This document shows positions 28,728-38,060 of a DNA stretch of 64,000 nt, piece by piece. The position numbers and the translations under genes were made by a program. The DNA is from Alcaligenes ammonioxydans (GTDB lineage Bacteria > Pseudomonadota > Gammaproteobacteria > Burkholderiales > Burkholderiaceae_B). The stretch spans positions 1,488,001 through 1,552,000 of the forward strand of contig NZ_CP049362.1 in the NCBI RefSeq assembly GCF_019343455.1. Reading direction: 5' to 3'. A model generated the notes under the pieces. It searched no databases. It was not told where the DNA came from and saw nothing but the letters and a program-made list of their open reading frames with translations. How positions within the stretch are numbered: the stretch's first letter is position 1; every line of letters begins with the position of its first letter.

Positions 28728-29423
28728 ATGCAAACAATCGACTCTGAAATCAGATCAAACGACCATTTTCGATACACTGGCGATTTACAGTCTTGGCTTC
28801 AAGATACGCTGAACGCTTTCTCAACTGGACAAGGTGCCTCAGTGCCGTGCGGCGACTGGAAGGCTTGCTGTCGGGCCGGGTATTTCATTCCGGTTCACCG
28901 GCATGAGTGGTCTACCCGTGCGGCCATTCATGCGCGCTTGCTCGTCACACCTCCCGCCCACTGCGACGATGGCAACTACCAACTGATCAGCACGATCCGG
29001 TGCGGTCACTGTGCGTTACTCAAAGAAGATGCTTGCTCCATCTACCGCGAGTGGCCACAGACATGCCGCGACTACGACTATCGGCTTTTTGCGTCATCAG
29101 GGCTTCTGTCTGGCCATGGCGAAATTGACCAACAAATCGCCCGCGGGCGCTTTCACTACGGCAACGAGGAAAGCAGGCATACGCACGCGGCCAGCCGGGC
29201 AACGACAGGCTTTGGCATCAACCACGCAGGGGCGTTCCCAGAAGGGCGCGTTCCCTAGCGGCCCGCCGACATCGTTGTGGTGGCCATCAAGGCACATCTG
29301 GTCGTTCTTGGCGCCACGGTGCAAAGTGGTGTCCCTGAAACCATTGCCCAAGTCATTGTGCAGGCTTGCCGCGCGTTTGATGCAACAGCTCGCCTCGCAT
29401 TCAGAACGATACACACCGCATGA
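28728..29423 (+). pseudogene. YkgJ-family cysteine-cluster protein, interrupted by an in-frame TAG
   Basis: From ATG 28728 (TGAGGA upstream) the frame encodes a CxxC-type zinc/iron-cluster protein: VPCGDWKACCRAGYFIPV, then IRCGHCALLKEDACSIYREW and PQTCRDYDYRLFASSGL, matching the Cys-rich YkgJ/UPF0153 family. It stops at TAG 29256-29258 after 176 residues, but the same frame continues for 54 sense codons (RPADIVVVAIKAHLVVLGAT and on) to TGA 29421-29423. That extension is protein-like, and the final stop overlaps the merR start by four bases, so the ancestral gene was about 231 residues and coupled to merR. One CAG-to-TAG change would explain it. Sequencing error or a recent mutation are both possible. 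The truncated form keeps all cysteines. Confidence 0.75.
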
Positions 29424-30439
29424 GGCCCCCTTTGAAATCATCGAATTTGACAGTTGGTGAGGTCGCCCGGCGTACCGGCCTGACGGTGCGAACGCTGCAC
29501 CACTACGATGCGATTGGGCTGGTTCAACCCAGTGGCAGGAGTGAGTCGGGCTACCGGCTCTACAACGCGCGTGACATCGAGCGCCTGCACTCGGTCACGT
29601 CCCTCAAACAACTCGGTTTGAGCCTGGATGTCATTGGTGTGGCGTTGGCTGGGGGCGGCATCGCCCCGCTTGAGTTGGTTGGCCGTCAGATCATGGAAGC
29701 GGAGCGCACGATCGAGCAGGCACGGGCGCTGAAAGAAAACTTGCAGCTGCTGCACGATACTTTGCTCACCAACAACGGCGGGGAGGACAACACGGAGGCC
29801 TTGCTGGCAGGCGTGCACTTGCTGACGAGCTACCAACGCTTTCTTCCGGTGCATGGTATCCGCAAACTACTGGGTAAATGGCGCCAAGCGCGGCCACGCT
29901 GGGAGCCTCTCGCCGCTGCCCTCAGCCACTGTCAACGCTCTGATGCGCCCGTGGACATGCCAGAAGTGCAACGCCTGGCGCAGCAGTGGATGAACGTGGC
30001 CATGGCCGTCTTCGGCGGTCAACTGAGCGCCGTCATGCAATGGACACAGATGCACCGCCAAGCCCCAGAGACGGCTGCCCATGCTGGGCTGGATCCGGCA
30101 TTGCTCACGTACTTGGAGCGGGCGATTGGCGCGCGCATGGCCGCGCTGGAGCGACACCTGAGTGCCGAAGACCTGGCACGACTGGATGGCTCCTTAGGCC
30201 CAGAGTGGGAGAAGTTCACCGCCGACGGACACGCTTTGCTGCAGGCAGGCACCTTGCCGAACACGCCAGAGGCATGCGCGCTGCATGCCCGCTATCTGGA
30301 TCTGCTTGCCAGAACCGTGCGCCACGACGCAGCGCTGGCCGAGAAGATGCGTCAAGCCTATAGTGCCGAGCCCATCTTGGCCCACGGGCATTTCGTTTCG
30401 CCCGAGCTTCGCGCTTATCTCGCACAAATCACCCCTTGA
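29420..30439 (+). CDS. MerR family transcriptional regulator with TipAS-like C-terminal domain
   Basis: A 339-residue regulator. The N-terminal winged-helix (LTVGEVARRTGLTVRTLHHY, then GLVQPSGRSESGYRLYNARD) is followed by a dimerisation coiled coil to ~residue 115 and a long helical region (RWEPLAAALSHCQ, ALLTYLERAIGARMAALERH, EWEKFTADGHALLQAG) resembling the TipAS antibiotic-recognition domain. No Cys metal site like MerR or CueR is evident. The start overlaps the stop of the ancestral YkgJ-like frame (ATGA). It likely regulates the gene cluster in which it lies; inducer unknown. The methyltransferase follows after 56 bp. Confidence 0.85.
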   Translation: MRPPLKSSNLTVGEVARRTGLTVRTLHHYDAIGLVQPSGRSESGYRLYNARDIERLHSVTSLKQLGLSLDVIGVALAGGGIAPLELVGRQIMEAERTIEQARALKENLQLLHDTLLTNNGGEDNTEALLAGVHLLTSYQRFLPVHGIRKLLGKWRQARPRWEPLAAALSHCQRSDAPVDMPEVQRLAQQWMNVAMAVFGGQLSAVMQWTQMHRQAPETAAHAGLDPALLTYLERAIGARMAALERHLSAEDLARLDGSLGPEWEKFTADGHALLQAGTLPNTPEACALHARYLDLLARTVRHDAALAEKMRQAYSAEPILAHGHFVSPELRAYLAQITP

Positions 30440-30495
30440 CTCTCACGCTACGTCAGGTTCGAAAGTGCGGTTTTTACCCATTGGAGATTCTGACG

Positions 30496-31374
30496 ATGCA
30501 CAACCTACCCACGCTTTCCGCCCCCTGCCCGAGCCCATCCGCATTGCGCGTTGCCACCGCGCGCGCCTTGCATCAGTTGCTGGAGCAGCAGCGCGTGCTG
30601 GAAGATACGTTCGCACTGGGCTGTCTCGGGCCAGAAACCGCCGCCGCGCTGATGCTGGACCCGGATGCCCACAACGACGTGACGGCCCGATCACTGCGCG
30701 CCGGGATTGTGGTGCGCTCAAGGTTCGCTGAAGATCGCCTGCTCAAAGCCATCGCCTTGGGGAGCCGCCAGTACGCCATCATCGGCGCGGGGCTGGACAC
30801 CTGGGCCCTGCGAGCCGCGCAGGCTCTGCCAACCATCGACGTGTTTGAGCTTGACCAGCCAGCCATGCAGGCGTGGAAGCAGGGCGTGTACGCCGAAAAC
30901 GGTTGGGCAACACCTGCTCGACTCCGCTGGGTGTCGGCCGACTTGCGCGAAGTCACGGTAGATGATGCGCTCACGCAGGGGGGCGTCGACATGTCTGCCC
31001 CCACGGTCGTGTCGATACTTGGCGTGCTGGTGTACTTCCACCCACCGGCTGTGGAGCGCACGATCCACGTGCTGCGCACGTTGCCCATCGGCTCGACGCT
31101 CATCATGGATTACCGTCTGGACGAGCAGTGCCTGCCTCCCATCGAGCGAACGATGATGCAGTTCACTGCGCATGTCATGGCGGCCGGGGGGGAGCCCTGG
31201 CAGTCATCGGGCACGCCCGAACAGATGAAGGCTTTGCTGGCTACGGCTGGATTCGATGTCGAAGAGGATCTAGGCCCTGCAGAACTCAATTACCGCTACC
31301 TTGCACGACGCCGTGATGGGCTGCAGATTGCCGGTGGCGGCTTCCGCTACCTCAGTGCTATCAAGGCCCGCTGA
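30496..31374 (+). CDS. LCM-type class I SAM-dependent methyltransferase
   Basis: A 292-residue methyltransferase of the leucine-carboxyl-methyltransferase/PPM1 family, which includes polyketide O-methyltransferases such as TcmP. The SAM site is QYAIIGAGLDTWALR near residue 92-106, the acidic VFELDQPAMQAWK follows, and VSILGVLVYFHPPAVERTI is the family's motif after the fourth strand. N-terminal RVATARALHQLLEQ and SLRAGIVVRSRFAED also fit. I took ATG 30496 (GGAG 9 bases upstream) rather than the TTG at 30436. It overlaps the HAD gene by one base. Substrate unknown; a small carboxylate or phenol is typical. Confidence 0.82.
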   Translation: MHNLPTLSAPCPSPSALRVATARALHQLLEQQRVLEDTFALGCLGPETAAALMLDPDAHNDVTARSLRAGIVVRSRFAEDRLLKAIALGSRQYAIIGAGLDTWALRAAQALPTIDVFELDQPAMQAWKQGVYAENGWATPARLRWVSADLREVTVDDALTQGGVDMSAPTVVSILGVLVYFHPPAVERTIHVLRTLPIGSTLIMDYRLDEQCLPPIERTMMQFTAHVMAAGGEPWQSSGTPEQMKALLATAGFDVEEDLGPAELNYRYLARRRDGLQIAGGGFRYLSAIKAR

Positions 31375-32021
31375 TGGTGCGCCGCTACGACCTCGTCATG
31401 TTTGATTTGGATGGCACCCTGGCCGACTCGTTGGGTTTCTTTATACGTACGCACAATCTCTTGGCAGCCAAGTACCACTTCCAGCCCATCCAGCCGCATG
31501 AGGTCGAGCTGCTGCGGCAGCGTTCGCCGTGCGAAATCATGGACCACCTTGGGCTGCCAAGGTGGAAGCTGCCATTTGTTTCCCGGGATTTCGTGCGTTT
31601 GATGCGTCTACACGGCCAGGAAGTGTGCATGTTCGCCGGGGTGGAGCGGGTTCTGCGCGACCTCCATGCGCATGGACTCCAGCTGGCAGTTGTCAGTTCC
31701 AACTCGGTAGAGAACTGCCGACGCATTCTCGGCGAAGACCTGTGTCGCTTGATGTCATGCATCGACGGCGGCGCTTCGCTTTTCGGCAAACGCACAAGAA
31801 TTCTTCGCGTGATGAAGAAACTTAGCATTCAACCGGGCCAGGCGATCTATGTGGGAGACCAGTTGACCGATGCTGATGCGGCCCGGGCGGCGAGCGTGGC
31901 TTTCGGTGCGGTGTGTTGGGGTTATGGTGCACCGCAGGCTTTGGCTCAAACTTCGCCCGAGGTGACATTTGAGACTGTTGATACACTTCGGTTGTTGACC
32001 TGCAATCCGCAGCCAATCTGA
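31374..32021 (+). CDS. HAD family hydrolase (phosphoglycolate phosphatase-like)
   Basis: A 215-residue haloacid-dehalogenase phosphatase. Motif I is FDLDGTLADS (nucleophile Asp10), motif II VVSSNS (Ser), the Lys lies in GKRTRILRVMKK and motif IV is YVGDQLTDADAARAA. A helical cap lies between motifs I and II, so it belongs to subfamily I with a small cap, as in Gph and PpaX. Substrate is not readable. The start overlaps the methyltransferase stop (TGATG), so the pair is translationally coupled in the merR cluster. Confidence 0.85.
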   Translation: MVRRYDLVMFDLDGTLADSLGFFIRTHNLLAAKYHFQPIQPHEVELLRQRSPCEIMDHLGLPRWKLPFVSRDFVRLMRLHGQEVCMFAGVERVLRDLHAHGLQLAVVSSNSVENCRRILGEDLCRLMSCIDGGASLFGKRTRILRVMKKLSIQPGQAIYVGDQLTDADAARAASVAFGAVCWGYGAPQALAQTSPEVTFETVDTLRLLTCNPQPI

Positions 32022-32265
32022 TTGAGCCAATCTCCAGTGACAGCTTGTAGGTGCGGAGCAGACCTATCTAGAGGATTTGATGCAACGGCTGCTTTGCTAG
32101 CAGCAGTCATTGGTTTTGCTGACTTGAACGGCAGCAACCAGCCTGAAGCCGTCGCTTGTTGCAATGCCTCGGAGGACCGCTCCTGACCGAAAGCTGCCTT
32201 GATGAGCTGAACGTTATCGTTCTACTGGGGATATCCATCTGGCATTGTCAAAGAAGGTCCTGCAA

Positions 32266-32955
32266 TTAAGCAGCCACACCAAACAAAGCACCGACGCCAG
32301 CCGTTAGCCCCATCGCCAATGCCCCCCAGAAGGTCACGCGGGCGGTCGAGACGAATAGCGGAGCGCCACCTGCCTTGGCGGCGATCAAGCCTAGAAGGGC
32401 GAGAAAGAGCAGCGAGCTGCCTGCGACATACCACATGAGTGCAGCCGTCGGCAGCAGCAGAACCACCAGCAAAGGCAGCAGGGCACCTGCGGCAAATGTC
32501 GCAGCCGAGGCCAGTGCGGCCTGTACCGGTTTGGCCGCCAAGGTCTCTGATATGCCAAGCTCGTCTCGCGCATGGGCCCCGAGTGCGTCGTGGGCCATTA
32601 GCTGGGTCGCGACATGTGACGCCAGATTTTCATCCAGGCCCCGATTGATATAAATGGCTGTGAGTTCGGCATGTTCCTGCTCAGGGTTCTTCGCCAGTTC
32701 TGCTTTCTCGCGGGCCAGATCTGCGCTCTCTGTATCGGCTTGTGAACTGACTGATACATACTCACCGGCCGCCATGGACATGGCACCAGCGACCAGGCTG
32801 GCAACGCCTGCAACAAGAATGCTCTTGGCACTTGCTCCTGTGGCCGCCACCCCCAAGACCAAGCTGGCTGTCGAGACAATCCCGTCATTCGCCCCTAAAA
32901 CAGCGGCTCGAAGCCAGCCTGTACGGTGCGTCTTGTGTCTTTCAGTATGTCTCAT
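32266..32955 (-). CDS. VIT1/CCC1-family Fe2+/Mn2+ transporter
   Basis: A 229-residue membrane protein of the VIT family. It starts with GWLRAAVLGANDGIVSTASLVLG, the first helix with the conserved Asn-Asp-Gly, then a second helix with AGAMSMAAGEYVSVSSQADTE, a cytosolic helical region (residues ~75-135) and three C-terminal helices. The family exports or sequesters ferrous iron and manganese. The metal-binding acidic residues expected of VIT1 are partly present (EYVSVSSQ, DTE). It is alone between spacers; a 244-bp gap separates it from the HAD gene in tail-to-tail orientation. Confidence 0.87.
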   Translation of the reverse strand: MRHTERHKTHRTGWLRAAVLGANDGIVSTASLVLGVAATGASAKSILVAGVASLVAGAMSMAAGEYVSVSSQADTESADLAREKAELAKNPEQEHAELTAIYINRGLDENLASHVATQLMAHDALGAHARDELGISETLAAKPVQAALASAATFAAGALLPLLVVLLLPTAALMWYVAGSSLLFLALLGLIAAKAGGAPLFVSTARVTFWGALAMGLTAGVGALFGVAA

Positions 32956-33434
32956 AGATAGCCCCAGATTGGTGTGTGGTTGCGTACGGTGCCGGTCGTA
33001 TGACGTATGGCCTGTTTAAGTGAAGCATGAAGCGCGCGCTGTCAGTCCCGGCATCTAATTAACCATCATCAGGATCAACAGTCATGCGATATTGACGCCA
33101 GTATGGTTGTCTGCGTGCCGTTCTTCGCGTGAAACCGTGGTGAATCTACATGCCCCCCTGCACCACTTATTTACAAGCAAAGCATACACAAGTCTGTGAA
33201 GACTGCGGCAAGACATGATCCTGTTGGTGGGCTAGCGCGTGGGCGAGCGAATGAATGTGGTAGGGGAGTGAGTCGGGGGTATCACTCAGCACCGTCGGTG
33301 ACAGCCACTTCGGGCCATGATTGGCATACTCAGCGGCAGCGGTTTTGGTAAGCTGGTACTTGGCATCACCAGTGAGTAAGGTCCTGCTGGTGCGATTGCT
33401 TGTTTCTCTGTCCTCCATTCAAAGAAGGTGCTCC
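32956..33434. other. Spacer between the VIT-family gene and the DJ-1/PfpI gene
   Basis: 479 bp with no convincing gene. A minus-strand 83-codon frame (33167-33418) with a Cys-containing tail overlaps the start region of the PfpI gene and has no ribosome site, so I do not call it. The stretch should hold the promoters of two divergent genes. No strong repeat was seen. Confidence 0.4.
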
Positions 33435-34112
33435 ATGAAGATTTTGATGATTCTGACTTCGCACGATCAACTGGGCAACACAGGTCAAAAAACGGGTTTC
33501 TGGCTGGAGGAGTTCGCTGCGCCTTATTACGTCTTTAAGGACGCGGGGGCGCAGATCACGGTCGCGTCGCCACAGGGTGGGCAGGTGCCACTGGACCCCA
33601 AGAGCGACGATCCTGCGGCGCAGACCGATGACACACGCCGTTTCAAGGAAGATCCCGCCGCCCAGGCCTTGCTTGGCAACACGCATAAACTGAAGGAGGT
33701 TGCCGCCGCCGACTTTGATGCTGTGTTTTATCCCGGTGGCCATGGGCCATTGTGGGACTTGGCCGAAGACCCCTTATCCATTGCGCTGATCGAAACCATG
33801 CTGGGCGCCGGCAAGCCGGTCGCTGCGGTCTGCCATGCACCCGGCGTATTGCGTCGTGTCAAGGCGCCTGATGGCACGCCGCTGGTTCGGGGTAAATCCG
33901 TCACCGGTTTTGCCAATAGCGAGGAAGAGGCTGTCGGCCTGACCGATGTTGTGCCATTTCTGGTGGAAGACATGTTGAAAGAGAACGGCGGTAATTACAG
34001 CAAAGGCGGTGACTGGCAACCCTATGTGGCCAGCGATGGCTTGCTGATCACTGGTCAGAACCCGGCCTCGTCCAAACCGGCCGCCCAGGCCTTGCTGAAG
34101 CTCTTGGGCTGA
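33435..34112 (+). CDS. DJ-1/PfpI family type 1 glutamine amidotransferase-like protein
   Basis: A 225-residue DJ-1/Hsp31-like protein. It starts MKILMILTSHDQLGNTGQKT, then carries the FYPGGHGPLWDLAEDPLS segment and the nucleophile elbow VAAVCHAPGVL with Cys near residue 132, preceding the KSVTGFANSEEEAVGLTDVVPF insert. This is the Hsp31-like group, some members of which are glyoxalases or deglycases. I chose ATG 33435 with AAGAAGG upstream; longer starts add hydrophobic non-homologous residues. A stem-loop follows the stop. Confidence 0.9.
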   Translation: MKILMILTSHDQLGNTGQKTGFWLEEFAAPYYVFKDAGAQITVASPQGGQVPLDPKSDDPAAQTDDTRRFKEDPAAQALLGNTHKLKEVAAADFDAVFYPGGHGPLWDLAEDPLSIALIETMLGAGKPVAAVCHAPGVLRRVKAPDGTPLVRGKSVTGFANSEEEAVGLTDVVPFLVEDMLKENGGNYSKGGDWQPYVASDGLLITGQNPASSKPAAQALLKLLG

Positions 34113-34123
34113 CCCAGCCTAGC

Positions 34124-34149
34124 CAACGATGCTGTGCGCAGCATCGTTG
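34124..34149. terminator. Perfect stem-loop after the PfpI gene
   Basis: CAACGATGCTG (34124-34134) and CAGCATCGTTG (34139-34149) form an 11-bp perfect stem with loop TGCG, 12 bp after the stop. It lacks a T-run, so it may be a Rho-dependent 3' end or mRNA stabiliser. Confidence 0.5.
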
Positions 34150-34504
34150 CTGCGGTGGTTCTTGCGCCTGGTAGGGCCGAGGTACGTTCAATTGTTCTGG
34201 CAGCCATGGTGTTTGGACGTTGAGACAGCTAAAAGTGCTTGGGTGGTCAGTTGTACCTTTAACTGCTCACGGCGATCGCGCTACTGCGGGCCGTTGCGGC
34301 GGCAGGCCTGAATATCCAGTGCGCTCGTGGTTGCGCCAGCCTCACGCTTATGAGACCGGCCATGTGTGTGGCCCTGCAACTCAAGTTGTATGCCCTTTGC
34401 CTGACACTGAGGGGCAATGAGCAGCAATGCATCCAAATGGCGTGACAAAGCAGCTGAAAACGTCGCTCGAGGCTACAATGTAAAATTCTTGAAACCTAAT
34501 CTAT
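34150..34504. other. Spacer before the diguanylate cyclase gene
   Basis: About 355 bp without a credible gene. A TACAAT hexamer (around 34474) could be a -10 element for the cyclase, with a poor -35 partner upstream. Short plus-strand frames here have no ribosome site. Confidence 0.3.
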
Positions 34505-36256
34505 ATGCTGGGACGCTTCGCGATGCGACGAGTGACACGCAGCTTGCGTCAGCGGCTGATCATGATTTTCGGTGGAGTTTCGCTGCTGTTGGGGCTTGTG
34601 TCCTCCGTCGTGATCGAGAATAGAGCCACACAGACCTTAACATCCCTCGGCCAAGACAAGCTGGAAGAAATCTCTCGCTCAATTGCCAGGGTGATGTCCC
34701 AGAGTTTGGTAGAACGCCGCCGTGAGATCGATCTTATCAGCCGCTTGCCAACCCTGACTCTTGAGGACTGGCAAACCGAGTCTGTACGGACCATTATTGA
34801 TGCCGTTAAACAAGGCTATCGGCCTTACGCCTGGATGGGGCTAAGCGACATCAACGGTCGTGTCATTGTGGCCTCCGACGGTCTGCTTGAAGGCGTTGAT
34901 GTCAGTGCTCGCCCTTGGTTCATCAGGGGTAAAGAACGCTTGTTTACGGGCGACGTTCATGAAGCCCTACTTCTGGCTCGTCATCTTCAGCCCTCCGCAT
35001 CCCCGTCTGAGCCTCTGCGTTTCATTGACTTTGCCGCCCCGGTCCGCAACAGCCAAGGCGAAATAATTGGAGTCATTGCGACACACGCGCATTGGACGTG
35101 GATCGAAGCGGTCATCAAGGAAAGTGTCAGCCAGGAGCATACCAGTCATCAGATTGATGTCTTTCTTGTCGATCGGGCAGGGCAAGTACTGTACACACTT
35201 TCAAGAACGCGTGAAGTCGAGCTATTCGGTACCTCATCTGCCAGCGGTGCACTCAACCTCACCTTAACTGAGGACATGTTCAAGGAATATATTTCAGCTC
35301 GTGCCGCCATCGTCGGCCCAGGCTCGGAAGACCTTGGATGGTCGGTTGTCGTGCGCCAGCCACGCGAGATTGCACTTGCCAGCGTCAGCATCCTGCACCA
35401 GCAGATGCTCTGGCTCGGAATCGGTCTTTCCCTGCTGCTGGTCGTGCTGGCTGACCGGGCCGCTGTCCGGTTCAGCAGGCCGTTGCAAGACATTGAAAGA
35501 ACCGCGTCTCAGATCAACGCGGGCAAAGAGGACGTCAATTTTTCTGTTAAATCCAGTGGAATCCGCGAACTCGACTCCTTGAGCCTGTCGCTTGCTGGCA
35601 TGACGCATACGCTGATAACGCGCAAAACAGCGCTACAAGACCTGAATCAGTCGCTTGAGTCTCAGGTGCTGGCTCGAACCGCCGACCTGACAGAAGCGAA
35701 CAGGAAGCTGGAGTCGCTCGCCTCCACAGATGGTTTAACGGGTTTAGCCAATCGACGCCAGTTCGACAAAATCTTGCTGGAAGAAATTGCACGCGCTCGT
35801 CGTCATTCTCATCCTCTTGCGCTAATCCTGCTGGACATTGATTTTTTCAAGCATTTCAATGATCGCTATGGTCATCAAGCCGGTGATGACTGCCTGCGAG
35901 CTGTGGCGCAGGCCCTCAAGAGGGTGGGCCGACGCTCGAGCGATTTTGTGGCCCGCTACGGGGGTGAAGAGTTCGCGATTATTTTGCCTGAAACTCCATG
36001 CGCTAAAGCCCTGGAGCTGGCAAAGGCCGTTTGCACCACCGTGCGATCCTTGGACATCCCGCATTCGGACTCACCCATCGGGTTTGTCACAATCAGTGCG
36101 GGCGTCACCTGTCTCGACACACGCGATCCTCAACCCGCGATCACACTTGTGTCGCGTGCTGACGCGGCGCTCTATAAGGCTAAAGTCAGCGGTCGCAATC
36201 AAGCATTCCTCGACAATTCTGGCCATTTGGACGGTAGGGGCAAGCCTACGGCCTGA
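34505..36256 (+). CDS. Membrane diguanylate cyclase (sensor domain, HAMP, GGDEF)
   Basis: Makes c-di-GMP from two GTP, controlling attachment and motility. The 583-residue protein has an N-terminal membrane helix (RLIMIFGGVSLLLGLVSSVV, ~18-37), a periplasmic dCache-like sensor region (~45-295; LSDINGRVIVASDGLLEGVD), a second helix (QQMLWLGIGLSLLLVVLADRA), a HAMP linker and a GGDEF domain. The catalytic GGEEF is at about residues 486-490 and an RxxD inhibitory site (RSSD) lies five residues before it, so product inhibition is expected. No EAL domain follows. ATG 34505 lacks a good ribosome site; ATG 34523 is an alternative. Confidence 0.9.
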   Translation: MLGRFAMRRVTRSLRQRLIMIFGGVSLLLGLVSSVVIENRATQTLTSLGQDKLEEISRSIARVMSQSLVERRREIDLISRLPTLTLEDWQTESVRTIIDAVKQGYRPYAWMGLSDINGRVIVASDGLLEGVDVSARPWFIRGKERLFTGDVHEALLLARHLQPSASPSEPLRFIDFAAPVRNSQGEIIGVIATHAHWTWIEAVIKESVSQEHTSHQIDVFLVDRAGQVLYTLSRTREVELFGTSSASGALNLTLTEDMFKEYISARAAIVGPGSEDLGWSVVVRQPREIALASVSILHQQMLWLGIGLSLLLVVLADRAAVRFSRPLQDIERTASQINAGKEDVNFSVKSSGIRELDSLSLSLAGMTHTLITRKTALQDLNQSLESQVLARTADLTEANRKLESLASTDGLTGLANRRQFDKILLEEIARARRHSHPLALILLDIDFFKHFNDRYGHQAGDDCLRAVAQALKRVGRRSSDFVARYGGEEFAIILPETPCAKALELAKAVCTTVRSLDIPHSDSPIGFVTISAGVTCLDTRDPQPAITLVSRADAALYKAKVSGRNQAFLDNSGHLDGRGKPTA

Positions 36257-36449
36257 AGGCTTGAGTTGCTGGGTGGTGGGGGATTGACGTCATTGAGCCG
36301 GGCAGCCTCCGAGGGCGCGACGCGTGAGAGTACGGTAGGTCGAAACCGTGTGGACCTAGTGTTCTCGTTGGCGTTGTGTCACCTAAGACTTCCTTAGCAG
36401 CGCAAGCGCTGTTTATCTGGCTGTATCTCATCCAGCGTTTGCTACTAGC

Positions 36450-37445
36450 CTACTGCCAGCGCGCCTTGCGCCAAGCCTCGTGTTCCCTAGCGTCAAGAAA
36501 CGACCAGGCTACAAACCGACTTTGCTTTTGACCTTGCGTCATTTCAACTGTCTGTATCTTGAAGGCCTTGGCCTTCCTCAAAGCAGACAAGATTCCAGGT
36601 AAGTTCGACGCTTTGGACACCAAGCTGCTGAACCATAGCACTTGCCGGCCTACAATCGTGCTTTCTTCTATCATGCGGCGTATAAAGCGTGCTTCACCAC
36701 CCTCACACCATAGCTCTGCATGTTGCCCACCGAAATTCAGCACAGGCGCCTGTTGTTTAGGCACCGCCTTGCCCAGTCCGCGCCATTTGCGCTGGCTGCC
36801 GCTTAAGGCCTCATCGAGCGATGAATGAAAGGGCGGGTTGCATAGCGTCAGGTCAATGTAGTCATTTGCACCCAGGACCCCTTTAAAAATATGGGCGGGC
36901 GATTTCTGTTGACGTAACTTGATGGCAGCCGACAGGCCGGGATTGGCATGAATAATCGTGCGCGCCGATGTTAAGGCACTTGCGTCAATGTCCGTGCCCA
37001 GAAACTGCCAGCCATACTCGGCATGACCAATCAAAGGGTAGATGGCATTTGCGCCGACGCCAATATCAAGGACACGCACTGCTTCACCGCGGGGAATGCT
37101 CCCCTTATTGCTGTTGGCTAGCACATCGGCCAAGTAGTGCACGTAATCGGCACGCCCAGGAATAGGAGGGCACAGGTAATTGGCCGGGATATCCCAATGT
37201 GCTATGCCGTAAAAGCTCTTGAGCAGGGCGCGATTCAGGGCTTTGACGGCATTCGGATCTGCGAAGTTGATGCTTTGATCGCCGTAGGGATTGACGAAAA
37301 CGAAAGCTGCCAGTTCGGGTGTCTCTTTGATCAGGGTGTCAAAGTCATAACGGCCCTGATGGCGGTTACGCGGATGGAGTTGAGCCGCTGTTTTGTTTGA
37401 TGTGGCTCGTTCAGCGTTGGAACTACCTGTTTTGTGAGAGGGCAT
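36450..37445 (-). CDS. rlmF: 23S rRNA (adenine(1618)-N(6))-methyltransferase RlmF
   Basis: Methylates N6 of A1618 in 23S rRNA. The 331-residue protein starts a short basic leader, then [21 protein letters not shown] and the VKALNRALL and [17 protein letters not shown] motifs of RlmF. The SAM site is [16 protein letters not shown] and the catalytic NPPFH lies in [17 protein letters not shown] used the ATG at 37445 because in E. coli the HPRNRH motif lies near residue 9; the upstream ATG at 37505 adds 20 residues of uncertain value. It closes the accessory block on minus, isolated by 193 bp from the cyclase. Confidence 0.9.
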   Translation of the reverse strand: MPSHKTGSSNAERATSNKTAAQLHPRNRHQGRYDFDTLIKETPELAAFVFVNPYGDQSINFADPNAVKALNRALLKSFYGIAHWDIPANYLCPPIPGRADYVHYLADVLANSNKGSIPRGEAVRVLDIGVGANAIYPLIGHAEYGWQFLGTDIDASALTSARTIIHANPGLSAAIKLRQQKSPAHIFKGVLGANDYIDLTLCNPPFHSSLDEALSGSQRKWRGLGKAVPKQQAPVLNFGGQHAELWCEGGEARFIRRMIEESTIVGRQVLWFSSLVSKASNLPGILSALRKAKAFKIQTVEMTQGQKQSRFVAWSFLDAREHEAWRKARWQ

Positions 37446-37584
37446 TGAAGTCCGAAAATGGCTTGGGTCAGTCTGAATCGTGGCGCTGGCACGCGTGTAG
37501 AGCATCGTGTCAGGGCTGTAAAGGAGCGATGCCTGCTGTTGTGGTCAGGCGGGTGTGCATCGCGTCCTTCTCTCGCCTTAAGGC

Positions 37585-38046
37585 TTAATGCTTGCCTGTG
37601 CTGCCAAAGCCGCCTGTGCCACGTTCTGTCTCAGTAGAGAACTCGCTTACCAACTGCAGCGCAACTTGCACGACTGGCTGGAACATGAGCTGAGCGATAC
37701 GTTCGCCGGGCTGAATGACATAGTCCTGGTCGCTGTCGTTGGCCAGAATCACCCCGATCTCGCCGTGGTAGTCGGCATCAATCACGCCAATGCCTTGTGC
37801 AACCCGCACACCGTGTTTGAGGGACAGGCCCGAGCGTGAGGCGACGATGGCAACCAGACCAGGGTCCATCATATTAATGGCCAGTCCGGTTTTAACCAGT
37901 GTGCGGCCGCCTGCGGCCAGGGTGACGGCTTCGCTCAGGCAAGCACGCAGGTCCATGGCAGCAGAGCCGTCCGTGGCGTAGCTGGGGGCTTCAATGGTCG
38001 TGCCCAACAGATCATTGACGATGCGGGCTTCAATACGGCGATGCAT
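37585..38046 (-). CDS. dut: Deoxyuridine 5'-triphosphate nucleotidohydrolase
   Basis: Hydrolyses dUTP to dUMP and PPi, preventing uracil misincorporation. The 153-residue protein has the five dUTPase motifs in order: [52 protein letters not shown] and the C-terminal [14 protein letters not shown] that closes over the active site. It is downstream of coaBC, separated by a hairpin with a T-run on the minus strand. AGGAT precedes the ATG. Confidence 0.97.
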   Translation of the reverse strand: MHRRIEARIVNDLLGTTIEAPSYATDGSAAMDLRACLSEAVTLAAGGRTLVKTGLAINMMDPGLVAIVASRSGLSLKHGVRVAQGIGVIDADYHGEIGVILANDSDQDYVIQPGERIAQLMFQPVVQVALQLVSEFSTETERGTGGFGSTGKH

Positions 38047-38060
38047 AGACGGTATCCTGA

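Noticed and set aside
33167..33418. An 83-codon minus-strand frame in the spacer before the PfpI gene
   Set aside because: No ribosome site, no family match, and it overlaps the PfpI leader region. It could be a decayed fragment, but I cannot support a gene.
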